A stretch of DNA of 64,000 nt from Isochrysis galbana (GCA_018136815.1 CM030939.1:4147419-4211418), one strand, 5' to 3'. Shown: positions 22,226 to 33,569, counted from the first letter of the stretch. The notes: generated by a model not told the origin, from the sequence alone. Translations and numbers: made by a program.

Positions 22226-24156
22226 TCATTCGTTCCTCCTTTGCTCGGGTGCCGCATTACGGCTGGGCGGGTGTATGAGCCGAGCCGCACATTCGAGTCG
22301 ATTTTCCAGTTGCTGTATCGTCCGCAAATCGCTTATTCTCATCGCGTCTAACGCGCGCACCCACTCACCTTGCTCACGCAGCGCGCGGGCTGCCTCTGCT
22401 GCCTCTTCGCGTGCACGTGAGAGCATCTTGAGATCTTGCTGGTGGGCCGCCCGACGCGCTGCCAACTCAGATTCCAAGTTTATGCGCCGCGAGGATTCTG
22501 CCGAGAGTGCTGCAAGAAGTCGGCGATTTTCCTCTCGTAGTACGTTCGACATGTCGACGCGACTTCCTGTCACCGTCTCAGTATCGGCCCTCTTGTAGTT
22601 GCTGCTGTCGCCGTTTCCAAGGGCGGGGCAATCGAACACACTGTATGCCCCCTTGGGTTTGCCTTTGGATGCGGATGGCAGCACGTGATCCCGTGGGGTG
22701 GCAGATCGGCGGCTGCTGAGCCCACCCTCTGCACCTGATTTCCCGTGGGTATTGCCTTGCTGGAAGCTCACATTCCGCTCCTTCAGCGCATGTGGATCGG
22801 CTGATATGCGCGCCGGAAAGCCAAGAGGAGGCCGCGCACGATGGGTCTCGGTGGTACGCACTTGCCCTGACGCCGCTTGAAGCCGACCAGGATGCGAACC
22901 AGCTGCCGCATACAGCCCAAGCTCAGCGTCAGGGATGGGCGACAGAGGCTCTTCCAGCCAGGAGGCTACGGCGTGGGCTGTGATATCAACTGCAGCCGTC
23001 GCCGCACGAAGCTCCTCCGCTGCATCAACCTCCTTGATTTCGCCCTCTCCCAACCCTCTCTCTGAGGATGCAGACGTTTGCACAGGAAAACCCGAGGGTG
23101 GGCTCAGCGCTCGCGCTCTTTGTACCATGCCAGCCGCCCCATCTATCCCGTCGATGCCATGGGCGCAACGATGTTCCTCCCCCGCCGCCGACAGAGATGT
23201 TGCAGCGACAAGTGGAGTGGAACGCAGTGGTGAGGACAGCTTGCGGCGGAGTTCATCGACTTCGGCAGTGAGATCTGCGACGCGCCGATGCGCTTGATGC
23301 AGCTCTGGAAGCAGCTCGGCCTCACGATCTGCACAGGCCGCCATGTGCACCTGTTGGCCAAACGGGGGTGCGGTGTGGATGAGACATGCGCGGGCCATCG
23401 GTCAGCAAGTCAAAGCAGATATTCCTCTGTCAAGCAGACCACTTGGATACAATATGACCATACACGGACCTGCACGGCGTGGCAGCGCTGAACGGCACGA
23501 GCAAAGTCGGCTCGAGCAGCCTCTAGTGCGGACTTATCGCGTGCTACGAGCTTGAGTGTGTCTTCGCTCCTATCCATCATGTCGCCACCTTCGGGCCCGT
23601 GAAGTGAGCCCAGCCGGGTGAAGAGAGAAGCAGATTGAGTATCAGTAGAGTCATCCTGAGTTATGTCGGCAGCTGGGCCGGCGTCACTCGTTCGACTTCT
23701 ATTGCCAACATCCATGCCACCACACAACTCTTCAGAGCTAGGTTGGACGGCACGCCGCAGCTGCTCATAAAGCCACTCGCACTCCGCCTTGGCCTCCTGC
23801 ATACCAGTAACGGCCTCCGATGCGACATCCCGGAGCTGATCAATCTGCCGACGGAGCTTTGCCTCACCAGCACCTGTCGGCATCTCTCTCTCAATTTGCC
23901 GGAGCTCAAGCCCATAGATGGTCTCGATCGCGTCCGAATATGCCCTCCAGAAACACAGCTCTCTCTGGAGCGCTTCGATCACACCCCTATGCCGCTCAGC
24001 CGCCTCGTGCGCATGACGTAGCTGCTCGGCCTGGCGGCGGAGAGCCTGGCGTGAAATCTTGCACTCCTGGTGCATGTCCAGTAGGGCGTCTTCTGTCTGC
24101 CGGAGTGAGGCGGTGGGCACGCGCAGTCGAGGGCGCGGCGCCGGCCCGGCCGACAT
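22226..24156 (-). CDS. Coiled-coil protein of unknown function (2 exons)
   Basis: Exon 1 (24156-23470) and exon 2 (23350-22226) are joined through a 119-bp phase-0 intron (CAG|GTCCGT to CCAACAG|G), giving about 603 residues. Exon 1 carries heptad-rich helices (ALLDMHQECKISRQALRRQAEQL, ELRQIEREM..KLRRQIDQLRD). Exon 2 begins with another (REAELLPELHQAHRRVADL) and, after a Ser/Pro-rich linker with low conservation, ends in a strong coiled coil (LREENRRLLAALSAESSRRI...QQLENRLECAARLIH). An ATG at 24225 is also in frame. I chose MSAGPAPRP at 24156 as the more usual context. There are no membrane segments or enzymatic motifs. A structural, centrosomal or flagellar role is possible, but I do not recognise the family. 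Confidence 0.65.
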
Positions 24157-24225
24157 GCGCTGCCTCACCGCACGCTTTTTTTGTCTCTCTCCTCTGCCCC
24201 TCTCCCGCCCCACCAGTCCCCTCAC

Positions 24226-25082
24226 TGCCTCCCCGCGGCTTTGTGCCCCCCTGCCTCCGCGCTCTCCCCCGCCCTCTCTCTCTCCCTCCCGCCCTCCTCC
24301 CCGTCCTTCATGTAATTAATTTCTCGTGGAAGAGAAATGAAGAAAGGGGAGGGGGGAGGCGGTGGGGGAGAAGGAGAGAGAGAGGGGGGGAGAGAGAGAG
24401 AGGGCCGGCAGGTCGGGTGACGAGCGAACGAGAGCGCGGGAGAAAGAAGAGACCTATTCATAGAGTAGAGTAGAGACTTAGGTTAGGGTTTTATACTGTA
24501 GAGCTGCTGTAGTGTGTAGCCAATCGCAGCTGTACTCTGCACTCTTGCACCCCACGAGACTTAGGGGTTTACTAGAGGCGGGAGCTTCGTGGACAGGCGC
24601 GCTTCGTGGACAAGACGCCCCCCCCTCCCCCCCCCTCAGCCTCCCATGGCCCCTAGCAAGCCAGCCCGCAAAGGCCCAACCCTGACGAATTGGGATGGCC
24701 CATAGGGCCTGAGGGCAATGAGGAAGGAGGCAGACCGGCGGCAGGCGCGGCGGAGGAGACGACTTCGGAGACGCTGACGGGCTGAGGCCCGTCAGCAGAG
24801 GAAGGCGGGCAGGCGGGCTTGAGCGAGGGCGAGGACGGCGGCGAGAACGACATCGAGCGAGAGGCGAGAGGCGAGGGTGAGTGAGAGGAGGGCTGTGTTG
24901 GCAGGGGCTGGTGAGGCAAGGAGAGTTTGTAGGGTACGAGTGTTACGAGAGCGAGAGCGACGAGAGCGAGAGCGACGGATGACGACTGACGACAAGACGT
25001 CGGATCCAACGATGCTGCGACACCGACTCACGAACACACTAGAATCATTCACCCAAACCAAGCAAAACATGAAATAACCGAG
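24226..25082. other. Spacer, GA/CT-rich
   Basis: No supported gene. It contains GAGA-rich stretches (24365-24402), a C-run block near 24610-24635, and a G/A-rich stretch with low-complexity frames. Confidence 0.4.
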
Positions 25083-25428
25083 ACCCCACATCGCCGGTAA
25101 CTCAAACACGTCGCGAGAGACAGAGAGAGAGAGCGAGAGAGAGAGAGAATCCGCAGCGACGGTCGGAGCGTGTCTTCGCTTTGGATTTTCCCACCAAGGC
25201 GGAAAGTCGAAGAGGAACGTTATGTCGCGCAACCACGGCGATCACATTGGATACAGATCGCAGCGAGGTATCCTTGCAATCGAAGAAATCTTGCTGTTGA
25301 GCGTGGACCTTCTAGACGTTTCTATCGAGCAACCCCGAGTAGCAACCAAGGGAGGAGAAAACCAAAAACCAACGGGACCAAGGGCTTCCATGCAACTTGC
25401 ATCAAGGGGAAAGATAACCCAAAACCAA

Positions 25429-25543
25429 AGCAGCGAATCTAAATCAATCTCCAAGGGGAGATGGCAAACCAAGGACCAAGGAGAAAGATTCCCTCACCCA
25501 AGCAGCGAACCTAAATCGATCTCCGAGGGGAGATGGCAAACCA
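25429..25543. repeat. Two direct copies of a ~43-bp block with a small hairpin
   Basis: AGCAGCGAA.CTAAATC.ATCTCC followed by .AGGGGAGATGGCAAACC occurs at about 25429-25471 and again at about 25500-25543. Each copy contains ATCTCC...GGAGAT. It lies on the 3' side of the chromovirus relic and may belong to it. Confidence 0.5.
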
Positions 25544-26029
25544 AACCTGATTGCCCCCAGAAGCAGGTAAAGAAACGCGGGGAGATAGCGAATTAAACCT
25601 TTTGCGAGGCGCCTGGGAGGAAGAAAGGTGGGGAAACTTCCCTTCTCTTCGAGAGAAAGAGAGAGGGCGCTCCACAACCCTAGATCCTAGGCGTCCACGC
25701 GAAGTTTTTGACCGAGAACGAGAACGAGAGAATTATAACGATAAATACCGAACGAAGAGAAGAGAGAAGCCTAGCGAGAGTCGATTCGCGAATGCGACAC
25801 CCCCCTGCTAGGATCGAGCGTCCCGCGAGGGAAGGAAGAGAACCTAACGGATAGCGGAGAGTTCCATCCAGGCAAGATGGCCGAGCAATACGCAATACCT
25901 AACGAGACCGAATGGGCGAGGAGCGAACGAAGAATGAAACAATAAATTCGAATGGAGAGCCACGCTCCAAACGCCGAACCACGACGGAAGACGTGACGAC
26001 CGAGATACGAATAATCGAGGATCGATAAG

Positions 26030-26235
26030 AATAAGAACGCGGAACGACGAGAAACGAGAGAGCCCAGAACGAGAAACGAAGAAATCGAGAATCGAGAGCG
26101 GTAAGAACGCGGAACGACAAGAATCGAGAATCGAGAACGAGAAACGAAGAACGGTAAGAACGCGGAACGACGAGAATCGAGAATCGAGAACAAGAAACGA
26201 GGAACGGTAAGAACGCGCAACGACGAACGACGAAC
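26030..26235. repeat. Minisatellite, unit about 55 bp, roughly three copies
   Basis: The unit reads GAATCGAGAATCGAGAACGA, then GAAACGAAGAACGGTAAGAA, then CGCGGAACGACGA. Successive copies differ at a few sites. It is built from even shorter GAATCGA/GAACGA words. It lies beside the chromovirus relic. Confidence 0.6.
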
Positions 26236-26767
26236 GATGAACTATAAGAGTAGTGCGCGACGATCGAAGAGACAGGAAGTACCACACCCGTCCGGACGAT
26301 GAGGTGTAGAATCGGCGGCCGGCGCGGCAGACCGCAGGACTCAACGCTGCAACCCATCCCCTTCTCTCTTTTACGAGAGTTTTACCTGGATGTTTGGGCG
26401 GTGTGGCGGCACCCAAGTCACAACGCGGCGTCTCCTGTTCTTCGATATATGAGTAGTCGAACAGCCAACGGCGAAAGGCGGCGAGATAGTACGACGGGCT
26501 CGGCACGTCACGCGCGAGCTAAACGACGAGGTACGGGGGTCTCCTGACAGAGCGCAGCGAAAGGGGAGGGAGATCCATCCTCCGTGGTCGAAAGGGGGGG
26601 CGAGCCATACCTCTCTTCCCGCGGGGGGAACTATTCGGCGGCCGCGGGGGGAAAATTCGGCGACCGCGGGGGGGAACTGGAAAAGAATTCCCGTACGTTC
26701 CCGTACCGCGATCAAACGTAAACGACGGCGTTGAGAGATATCGGAGGGGGCGTGACAGTCGCGACTG

Positions 26768-28048
26768 TCAGAAGAACGCAGAGGGTGTGTCGAGCAGAGA
26801 GACGAGGGTGCGATCCGATGGCGACAGGCGTGCGAGAGCCTCGGAGCGACAGCGAACGAAGGTAGGCGAGGCAAGGGCAGCGTGCGCAAATGAGTGGGAG
26901 CCAAACCACGGGGAACCGCGCGACGATCCCGACGAGTACCACCACTGCCCGAGGACGAAGACCGCGTGCTGCGGCCGCATCATTGGACCTGCAGGGTTGG
27001 CAACAGACGGGCGGGCTGAGACAGGCAAATGGGAGACATGAGCAATGGGGCCACTGTGCGAGGACGGTGCGAGACGAGGCGAGCGGCGCGGGGCCTGATG
27101 ATCCGAGCCGGTGGTCTCGGATCCCACGGGAGCTTCGATCGCGTGCGACGTCGGCGGGGCTGAGACGGTCTGAGATTGTGATTCTGCAGCCCGCTTTCTC
27201 ATCTGAGGCTTACGAAGAGGAGGGAAGGGGTGAGCATCATCATAGGCGGTGACGAGCGACTCGCAGCGGCGAAGCAGTTCGGCTAGCGGCTCCCATGTGG
27301 CCGCAGCTTTCGCGTAGCCACGCCATTTGACGAGGTACTGTCTGGAATCGCCTCGACCCTTGCGGTCAAGAAGTGCATCAACCAGATACTCGTCTGCTTG
27401 GACGGGATCTTCATCTGTGAGGGTATAGTAGGGACGGAGGTTAGTCACATGCACCTCCTCGGAGAGGAGGCGATTTTCTTGGTCGCGTAGTCGGTAGCGG
27501 CCAGCGCCAAGCGCCTCGGCAATGCGATATGGTCCGCTGTAGTGGTGGTTCTTCGGGTCGAGAGCGAACGCGTCGATATGCCGTGCCAGCAGGCAGCGTA
27601 CGCGCTGCCTCTGGGACGGCGACAATTGCTTGTCGGGATCGATGGTGATAGCGTCGAGGAGCGCGCGCTGTGCCTCAGTGAGCGAGGACTCGGGGTCGTC
27701 CCTATCGCCGGCGACCGTCGGCCGAGCCTCGTGCAACTTGTACGCGGAAACGGAAACGGGACTGCGAGTGACCGGAATGGACGGAGACGCGGCGGCCAAG
27801 GTGCGAACCATCTGAAAAGAACGGGACACGACGGCCGGAAGAGAGTCGGACGAGAATAGAGCGGGTCGAGAACGGAACAATCGGCGGAATGCGCGTTGCA
27901 CGACGGAGGGTATGTTGGCGAACACCCCTTCGTCAGCTAAGGAAGATTCATCAAACAAGCTAGTCGGTAGCGGTCGCCAACCCAATCGGGTTGGTGCAAC
28001 CATCGTAGGCGGCGCGAGCCAACGGCGAACAGCGAGGGTGTAGGCCAC
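26768..28048 (-). mobile_element. Fossil Ty3/gypsy chromovirus fragment (integrase C-terminus and chromodomain)
   Basis: The minus-strand reading resembles two parts of a chromovirus polyprotein: the end of the integrase (EVHVTNLRPYY region) and a chromodomain (EYLVDALLDRK, YLVKWRGY, TWEPLAEL). Most of the element is missing and it is broken, with at least one large internal loss. No convincing LTR pair or target duplication was found, so its true ends are unknown. The readable chromodomain suggests moderate rather than great age. Confidence 0.75.
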
Positions 28049-28215
28049 CGTCCATCCGGAGGGGCTAACCTCGCTAGCACGGCCAAGGCAGCTTAAAGGC
28101 GAGTCTCGAGGGAACGAATTGGCCAGTCCATCCAGGATTTGACTGGCGACAGCAGACGGATCGGCAGCGACACCTCCGTCGAAGAGCCCGGCGCGAAGCT
28201 CGAGTGCAACGTCAG

Positions 28216-28470
28216 CCCCATGTGTTCATGTTCATGTGACCAAAAGATCACAACTTGTCCTTGCGCGCGCGATTGCGCGCGCGGCGTGTGGCCGTTGTCC
28301 GTGGCAATACTTGCCTGACCGCGGTGTTCATATGGTGTTCACGAGGTGTTCATATGGTGGCTCATGAGGTGTTCACGCTAAGGTTGGCAACAGTGGGCAG
28401 ATCGGGTGTTCATATGACTTGTTCACTTGGCAGATCTGGTGTTCACGCAAAGCATATGAACACCAGTTGA
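28216..28470. repeat. Cluster of GTGTTCA motifs
   Basis: About nine direct GTTCA words, mostly GTGTTCAYR, and one inverted TGAACACC occur in 250 bp. The last pair (GGTGTTCA at 28439-28446 and TGAACACC at 28457-28464) forms a perfect 8-bp inverted repeat. A further GGTGTTCAC lies at 29099. It could be a binding-site cluster or a repeat remnant. Confidence 0.6.
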
Positions 28471-29284
28471 ACGTTCTCGCACAACCCCTGGTTCCCCCCT
28501 ACCTGCCCCGCCAGCCGCCTCCCCCCTCCGAACGACCCCCTCCCGCCTCCCGTCCCACGAAGGGCAATGGCGTCGGTGAGGGACCCCCCTCCATTCCCCC
28601 GCGCGTGGCGGGCTATTTTGGGAGATTGAGGCGGGAGCTCACGGGAGGGAATCAGAGTGGTGAATGTGGGGCGCATCACTCTTAGAAACGCGGAGCTTCC
28701 GCGACGTCCGATCGCCTGCGATCGGCCGAAGAATGGGAATGGCCTGAAGGTGGTGGCCATGCAGAGCCCAGAGCTCTCGCGAGCAGGGTGGGGGGTCACT
28801 AGTAGCTCGCACGCTGGTTCTTGAGGGTAGCACACACTCGTACTAATCCATCCTGGCCCCTCGCACCGCAGGAATGCCTCGATTCAATCCGGCCCGACGC
28901 CCAGGGCCACGGCCCCATTGACGTCGACAAGCGCTCGCTCGGACGATGGGAGGTGAAACACCTCAATTGGCCTTGGGGCGCGACGGGCGGGCCGCGACCG
29001 GCCGTTCCGGACCTGCCTTGAACTCCCAACAGCCGCCTGGCCGGGCCCCATGCGTTCACGCCCCCCATTGATCCGAAATCTTGAGAGCTGGTGTGTGGGG
29101 TGTTCACCTCTCACCTCCGCCTTCACCGCAATGGCAATGGCGTGCGCCGAGACCGCAAGCAAGGCCGACAAATCTGGCTGCTAGGGTGGCATCTGTCAAG
29201 TGCAAGGGGCGGGCTAGGGCAGACCTGTTGATGGTTGTTCCTGTGGGAGACAAAACGTAAACACCTGTTGCATATATCTTACCG
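28471..29284. other. Spacer without recognised gene
   Basis: Short frames only; none resembles a known family. The composition is mixed. Confidence 0.4.
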
Positions 29285-29500
29285 TGCCAGGAGGAAGGGG
29301 GAACCGGATCACCGGGGGGGGGCGCGGGCCACCGCGGACCATCGACCATATCTAAGCCCTTCACCCCAATCCCCTAGTAGTGCACGGGGGGAGCCGCCTG
29401 ATGGTCGGGGGAGACGGGCCGGGGGAGTGGGGCTGTAGATAGTTTGCTGCGTGAAAGTGGTGGGTCCTTAGCCGCGTGTGCATTGCTAATATTATACCGT
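29285..29500 (+). mobile_element. Family C repeat, copy C3 (5'-truncated)
   Basis: It shares AGGAGGAAGGGGGAACCGGATCACCG, ACCATATCTAAGCCCTTCACC, CTAGTAGTGCACGGGGGGAG and GGGGCTGTAGATAG with C1/C2, and the CCGCGTGTGC block near its 3' end. The nested hairpin is replaced by unrelated sequence just upstream. Confidence 0.6.
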
Positions 29501-29562
29501 TTTACGTTTAAATTTAAATTAAAATGAGCAAATATGAATAAAAGTAAAAGTGGTCCTCTTTC

Positions 29563-29781
29563 GACGGAACGCGACCTACACGCGCGCGCGCACAGAGCGT
29601 ACACGATGCCTTCTGCAGCCTTATCAACTTCAACAGTCCACGTGTCGAAGTGCAGGTTCAACAGTGTAAAGCGCGCCGCATGAGGTGCAAGAAGTTTCTC
29701 ACGAAGCTCGGGTTTGTAAACTTGGCCAAGACAAACGATTACACTTGGCCATGCCTGTGGATCCTGTACCCTCCACATCAC
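29563..29781 (-). CDS. Unrecognised protein-like frame, possible exon fragment
   Basis: The frame begins MMWRVQDPQAWPSVIVCLG and has a balanced, protein-like composition. It runs without a stop into the adjacent family C repeat. No family was recognised. It may be a remnant of a host or element gene. Confidence 0.2.
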
Positions 29782-29848
29782 AATAGATGCCGCACCCTTT
29801 CATTAGACGCGGGCCACTCATAACGGTCTTGCGGTGGCGTCAGACCTG

Positions 29849-30634
29849 CTATTTACTCTCATCAGTGGCATCCTTTGTGCTTGCACCTGTGTCGCTCGTA
29901 GCCTTTCCGGCGTCTGCTGCTAGTTCGGCACCCCCGATAATGTCAACTAATCCCATCTTTTGCGCTTCCTCTGCTGAATAATACGTGTCGTACTCAAGCA
30001 AAGATTCGATCTCCTCAACGGACCGGCCGGTGTCGCGTGCAAGTAGTGCAGCAAGCTTGATCCGCGTCTTCTCTGTCTCAGCAGCCGAGGTAAGCAGCTG
30101 CTTGGATGTCTTGGAAGCTCCACCTGCCGTTCTCGTAGGCTGATGCACCATCACGCGGCAATTGGGCAGCGCACGACGAAAGCCAGGCTCTCCGGCAGCC
30201 AAGAGGACAGCAGCCATAGATTCGCAGTGTCCGAGGCAAGTTGTATGCACCGGTGAGGAGATGGAGCGCATCACATCGTGGATCGCAAGTCCAGCGTGAA
30301 CCTTGCCGCCCCCTGAATTGATTAGGACAGAGATGGGAGCTCCAGGCTGAGCATTCTCCAGGTAGAGCAACTGAGCAATCACGCTCTTCGCCGACTCATC
30401 GTTGATCGTGCCGGAAACAAAGACTTGCCGCTCACGCAGCGCGAGCTGCATCACCAGATCCGCCATCGAGCGAGGGCGCTCCGGCGGCTTCTCGGCGGCT
30501 GCCGCGTGTGCGAGTCTGGCCCCAGTCGCAATTTTCCACCAGCCGACGGCGCTTGTGAGCGATTGCTGCAGAGCGGCGAGCAGTTGTGGAGCAGCAGAGC
30601 GCAAGTCTTCATCGTCTGTGCCGGCAGCACCCAT
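29849..30634 (-). CDS. clpP: ClpP-family serine protease
   Basis: ClpP forms barrel-shaped tetradecamers that degrade proteins fed by Clp ATPases in plastids and mitochondria. The frame (261 aa from the ATG at 30634) shows RQVFVSGTINDESAKSVIAQL, SVLINSGGGKVHAGLAIHDVM, the nucleophile region GHCESMAAVLLAAG (Ser ~139), VMVHQP (His ~164), and YDTYYSAEEAQKMGLVD (Asp ~216). The catalytic triad is therefore complete. The usual SPGG before the substrate groove reads SGGG, and GQAAS reads GHCES, so it is a divergent paralogue. The frame is also open to an ATG at 30796. The N-terminal ~75 residues (Ala-rich, MGAAGTDDEDL) do not look like a clear transit peptide. Which organelle it serves is unknown. 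No introns. Confidence 0.85.
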   Translation of the reverse strand: MGAAGTDDEDLRSAAPQLLAALQQSLTSAVGWWKIATGARLAHAAAAEKPPERPRSMADLVMQLALRERQVFVSGTINDESAKSVIAQLLYLENAQPGAPISVLINSGGGKVHAGLAIHDVMRSISSPVHTTCLGHCESMAAVLLAAGEPGFRRALPNCRVMVHQPTRTAGGASKTSKQLLTSAAETEKTRIKLAALLARDTGRSVEEIESLLEYDTYYSAEEAQKMGLVDIIGGAELAADAGKATSDTGASTKDATDESK

Positions 30635-30970
30635 CGCAGCCTCGATGATCTCTCCCTCCCCCCTCCTCGTCCGTCCCCCTGGTACAGTTCTCTCGTCTAC
30701 CAGTAATATAATAAATAATGACAGTTTCACAAAGACAAAGACAAGGTTAGTGCTGCTCCATACTAGGCCGATGGTGTGCTCAAAGGGTGCTAACATTAAT
30801 ATAAGTACCTCTGATCAATACATTGAAGCAGCCATTACCCCAATGTGCAACCAACACACACTACAAACACGGTGAGAACACCCTGTGAGCCGGCTGCACA
30901 GCAAGCAGTCAAGCAGCAAGCAGCAAGCAGCCTGTTTTAGGTTTTAGGGCGGTCAAGGTCAAACAGGGGC

Positions 30971-31937
30971 TTTTTTACTACGAGTAAAACCTACTTTTAT
31001 AAGTGGGGGTCAATGGGGGCCTCGCGCCCCCCTCTCTCCATCGCGGACACCCCCCGGGGTGGGCCCGTACATTCAACCCCAGCCCCTGCCCTCTGGCAGG
31101 GGCAGGGCACTCATCAATTCAGTCCAGACCCCTAGTGGGCGCGGGCCGCGAGCCGCACTCCCAGGCCCGCATGGGCCTGCTCTCGTACTGACTCCCCCCC
31201 CCATCCCTGGTCGTCAGGCAGACAGGGGCCTCAGGGCGGCACCCAAGGCCAGCGAGGCGAGCGAGGGAGAGGCAGGAGGGGCCAGGGGCTGAGCCCCAGC
31301 CTCCACTGCCCCCTGAGCTGCCCCTGCTGGCCCTCTGGGTGCCCCTGAAGGACCTCTGAGAGCAGGCCATGGCGCGCCGCATGGCGACGCGCCGCGGGGA
31401 CCGGGGCGGAAGAGAATGGAACGAGGGAGAGGGGGGGAATTGCACCCCCCCCCGATGGAGTGTGGTGAGAAACGAGCCCCGTTTGCGTTAGCAAACGGGC
31501 GAAGGGGGGCGGCTGGCGACAGGAGAGGCGAGAAGAAGGGAGTGGCTCAAGACGTCCCTGTGGCAGGTATCGGGGGGCGCAGCCATTTATTTCTTCGAGG
31601 ACCGCTCGCGGCGCGAGCTGTAAGGGCCGTTCTCCTTTTTTGACGAGAGGTTCCTCCCCCCCCCCCCGGTGCTTTTTCCCGGAGAGTCGGCCGGCGTCGT
31701 TCGGTCCGCCTCAATGGGTTTTCCCTCATTATAACTTGTGGGGAGTTAGAATGGGAGCCGGGGGCCTGCGAGGGGGGAGATGTGGAAGGGTGCATAGGAG
31801 TATGTATCTGTGACAACAGCACGCGCCAACCAAGGTGTACGGGCAGGTGCGCTGAGGGCTGTCGTGTTAGTACCGGGCTAGTGAGAGTAGTGGTACTAAT
31901 GCTCAGATAGATTATTATTATTTTTTACTACGAGTAA
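30971..31937 (+). mobile_element. Non-autonomous ~930-bp retroelement, copy R5, with 17-bp target duplication
   Basis: TTTTTTACTACGAGTAA is present at 30971-30987 and at 31921-31937. The 933-bp element between (30988-31920) starts AACCTACTTTTATAAGTG and ends AGATAGATTATTATTA. It is nearly identical to R2 (15203-16131), with only scattered single differences and small indels, so the family was recently active. There is no open reading frame of note. Confidence 0.88.
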
Positions 31938-32263
31938 GGGTTGGGCTGCATTTTTAACCGTGGCGCGATGCCCGATAAAAAACCTCCACGGGGGGCAACC
32001 TGCCACTACGAAAATCTTCGCCAAGAAATGGTGCGATTCGCGATAAGAGGCTGCAACCTCAGGTTTGGTTATTTTTTAAAAATGCCCCGTGAAATGTATA
32101 TAAAAAATTGAGAACAATACCCCCCCTTCTCCCCCTTGCCCCCCCCCCTTCTCCCCCTGCCCCCCCCCCCCTTCTCCCCCTGCCCCCCCCCCTTCTCCCC
32201 CTTGCCCCGTCGTCGCGTAGACATCACGCTAGGTCGAGCTCATTCTGCAGCACGTATATTGGT

Positions 32264-32511
32264 ACTAGCCCGGTCACTCACTAAGGGGGTTCAGAGGGCG
32301 AAATCGGTAATGGGCAAATGGAGGCCTAAATAAGCTTTCTATAGGTTCTGGTATGAGAGATCAGCAAAAAAAAATGGGGGGTCCTCCGGCAAAATTTTCG
32401 AAAAATGGCAAAATGGCCAATTTTAAGCCTCTGAAGTCTGAAGACCAAGCGCTAAAAAGTATTCGGGCCCCCTCCGGTATATTTTTACTGATGCCCTTCA
32501 TGCAAGGCATG
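32264..32511 (+). mobile_element. Family D repeat, copy D1
   Basis: Blocks AGCCCGGTCACT, CTAAATAAGCT..CTATAGGTTC, CCTCCGGTATATTTTTA.TGA and CCCTTCATGC occur in the same order and spacing at 40727-40963 (D2). The sequence between is diverged, so the copies are old or the blocks are selected. No coding frame. A C-run stretch (32120-32205) precedes it. Confidence 0.6.
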
Positions 32512-32839
32512 CACAACTAGTGACGGAGCCATAAGCTCCACTAGCTCATACCCTCCACGAAATGTGCTTCTCTACACATTTTACGATCATCGACACGGAT
32601 TGCGATTGACATCGATATGTACCTGAGTATCACTACTAACAGCCGTTCACGAAACGCTACAATTGTTGAGACGAGAAGCCCCAACTTTGCACCAAAACTG
32701 GGCGGGCTGCCGGCGTTTTGGTGTTCATCCAGTTGCACTGGGTGGCACACCAAGCACCATATTCACAAATGACACCCTTGGAGCTATGCCTATCGCCGCA
32801 GCCGGTCGCGAGCACCACGTTGAATGAAAGCGGCCACGA

Positions 32840-32985
32840 GCGTCAGGAGCGCGGTGTCGAGCGTGAGGAGCGGTGTCGAGCGTGAGGAGCGATGTCGAGC
32901 GTGAGGAGCGGTGTTGAGCGTAAGAGGCGGTATCGAGCGTGAGGAGCGGTGTCAGCGGTGTTGAGCGTAAGAGGGCCGGTGGTGG
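32840..32985. repeat. Minisatellite, 19-bp unit, about six copies
   Basis: GTGTCGAGCGTGAGGAGCG is repeated with small changes. The minus strand of the array reads as Ser/Thr/Leu/His-rich peptide, but this is probably incidental. Confidence 0.75.
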
Positions 32986-33308
32986 GCTGGTGCCTGGGCC
33001 TGGGCGTCGTGTTAGTGGCGAACAGGGACGCACGGCGCACCATCAACAGGGAGCGAGTCAACGCGCTTGTGCACTACGAGATCGATGGCGAGGTGGGGGC
33101 TCATGTCCTGAAACTCGAGGAATATGGGACGGCAGATGCAGCCAAATGGGTAAATGGGTGTTTGTGGAGGCGGTATCCCGTGCTGAGGAGGGAGCGAGTG
33201 AAGAGAGTGGCGATGAGAGCGAGAAGGATGGCCCGGAGGAGTGTACTACCGCGGGAAGCCTCGCTGGCTGACCTACTTTCGAGTGATAGCGAGAGTGATG
33301 ATGAATAG
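32949..33308 (+). CDS. Uncharacterised small frame with an acidic end
   Basis: 119 codons; the reading from RRTINRERVNALVHYEIDGE onward looks like real protein and ends in a basic stretch (RRERVKRVAMRARRMARR) and an acidic tail (DLLSSDSESDDE). The first part overlaps the minisatellite, so the true start is uncertain. It may be the terminal piece of a transposon-borne protein. No family was recognised. Confidence 0.3.
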   Translation: MSAVLSVRGPVVGWCLGLGVVLVANRDARRTINRERVNALVHYEIDGEVGAHVLKLEEYGTADAAKWVNGCLWRRYPVLRRERVKRVAMRARRMARRSVLPREASLADLLSSDSESDDE

Positions 33309-33309
33309 T

Positions 33310-33365
33310 GCAGTAGTAGTTGTATGTATGTATATCTATGTATGTACATACGTACATACACATGG
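33310..33365. repeat. TATG/CATA microsatellite with dyad symmetry
   Basis: TATGTATGTATA...TATGTATGTACATACGTACATACACA is a short purine-pyrimidine alternating array that can fold back on itself. Confidence 0.6.
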
Positions 33366-33569
33366 CACATATATTGTAGGATTGTTATTCTTATCACAAG
33401 CGCGACCCGCCCTGTGGGGCGGCCGCTGCGCGGCCGGGGGGGGGGGTTCTTAGCAGGCGGAGTTTCTTAGCTGGGGGCCTCAGGCTCGACCCCCAGTTTC
33501 TTAGCGGCTTAGCGGCCAAAATCCAAAATCATCTTAAGCTTTCTTAATGATGGGATTTCTTAATGGTGC

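Noticed and set aside
24480-24495. TTAGGGTTTTA plant-telomere-like string
   Set aside because: Single occurrence.
25083-28250. LTR pair around the chromovirus relic
   Set aside because: I compared the flanks by eye and saw no pair of matching long repeats or flanking duplication.
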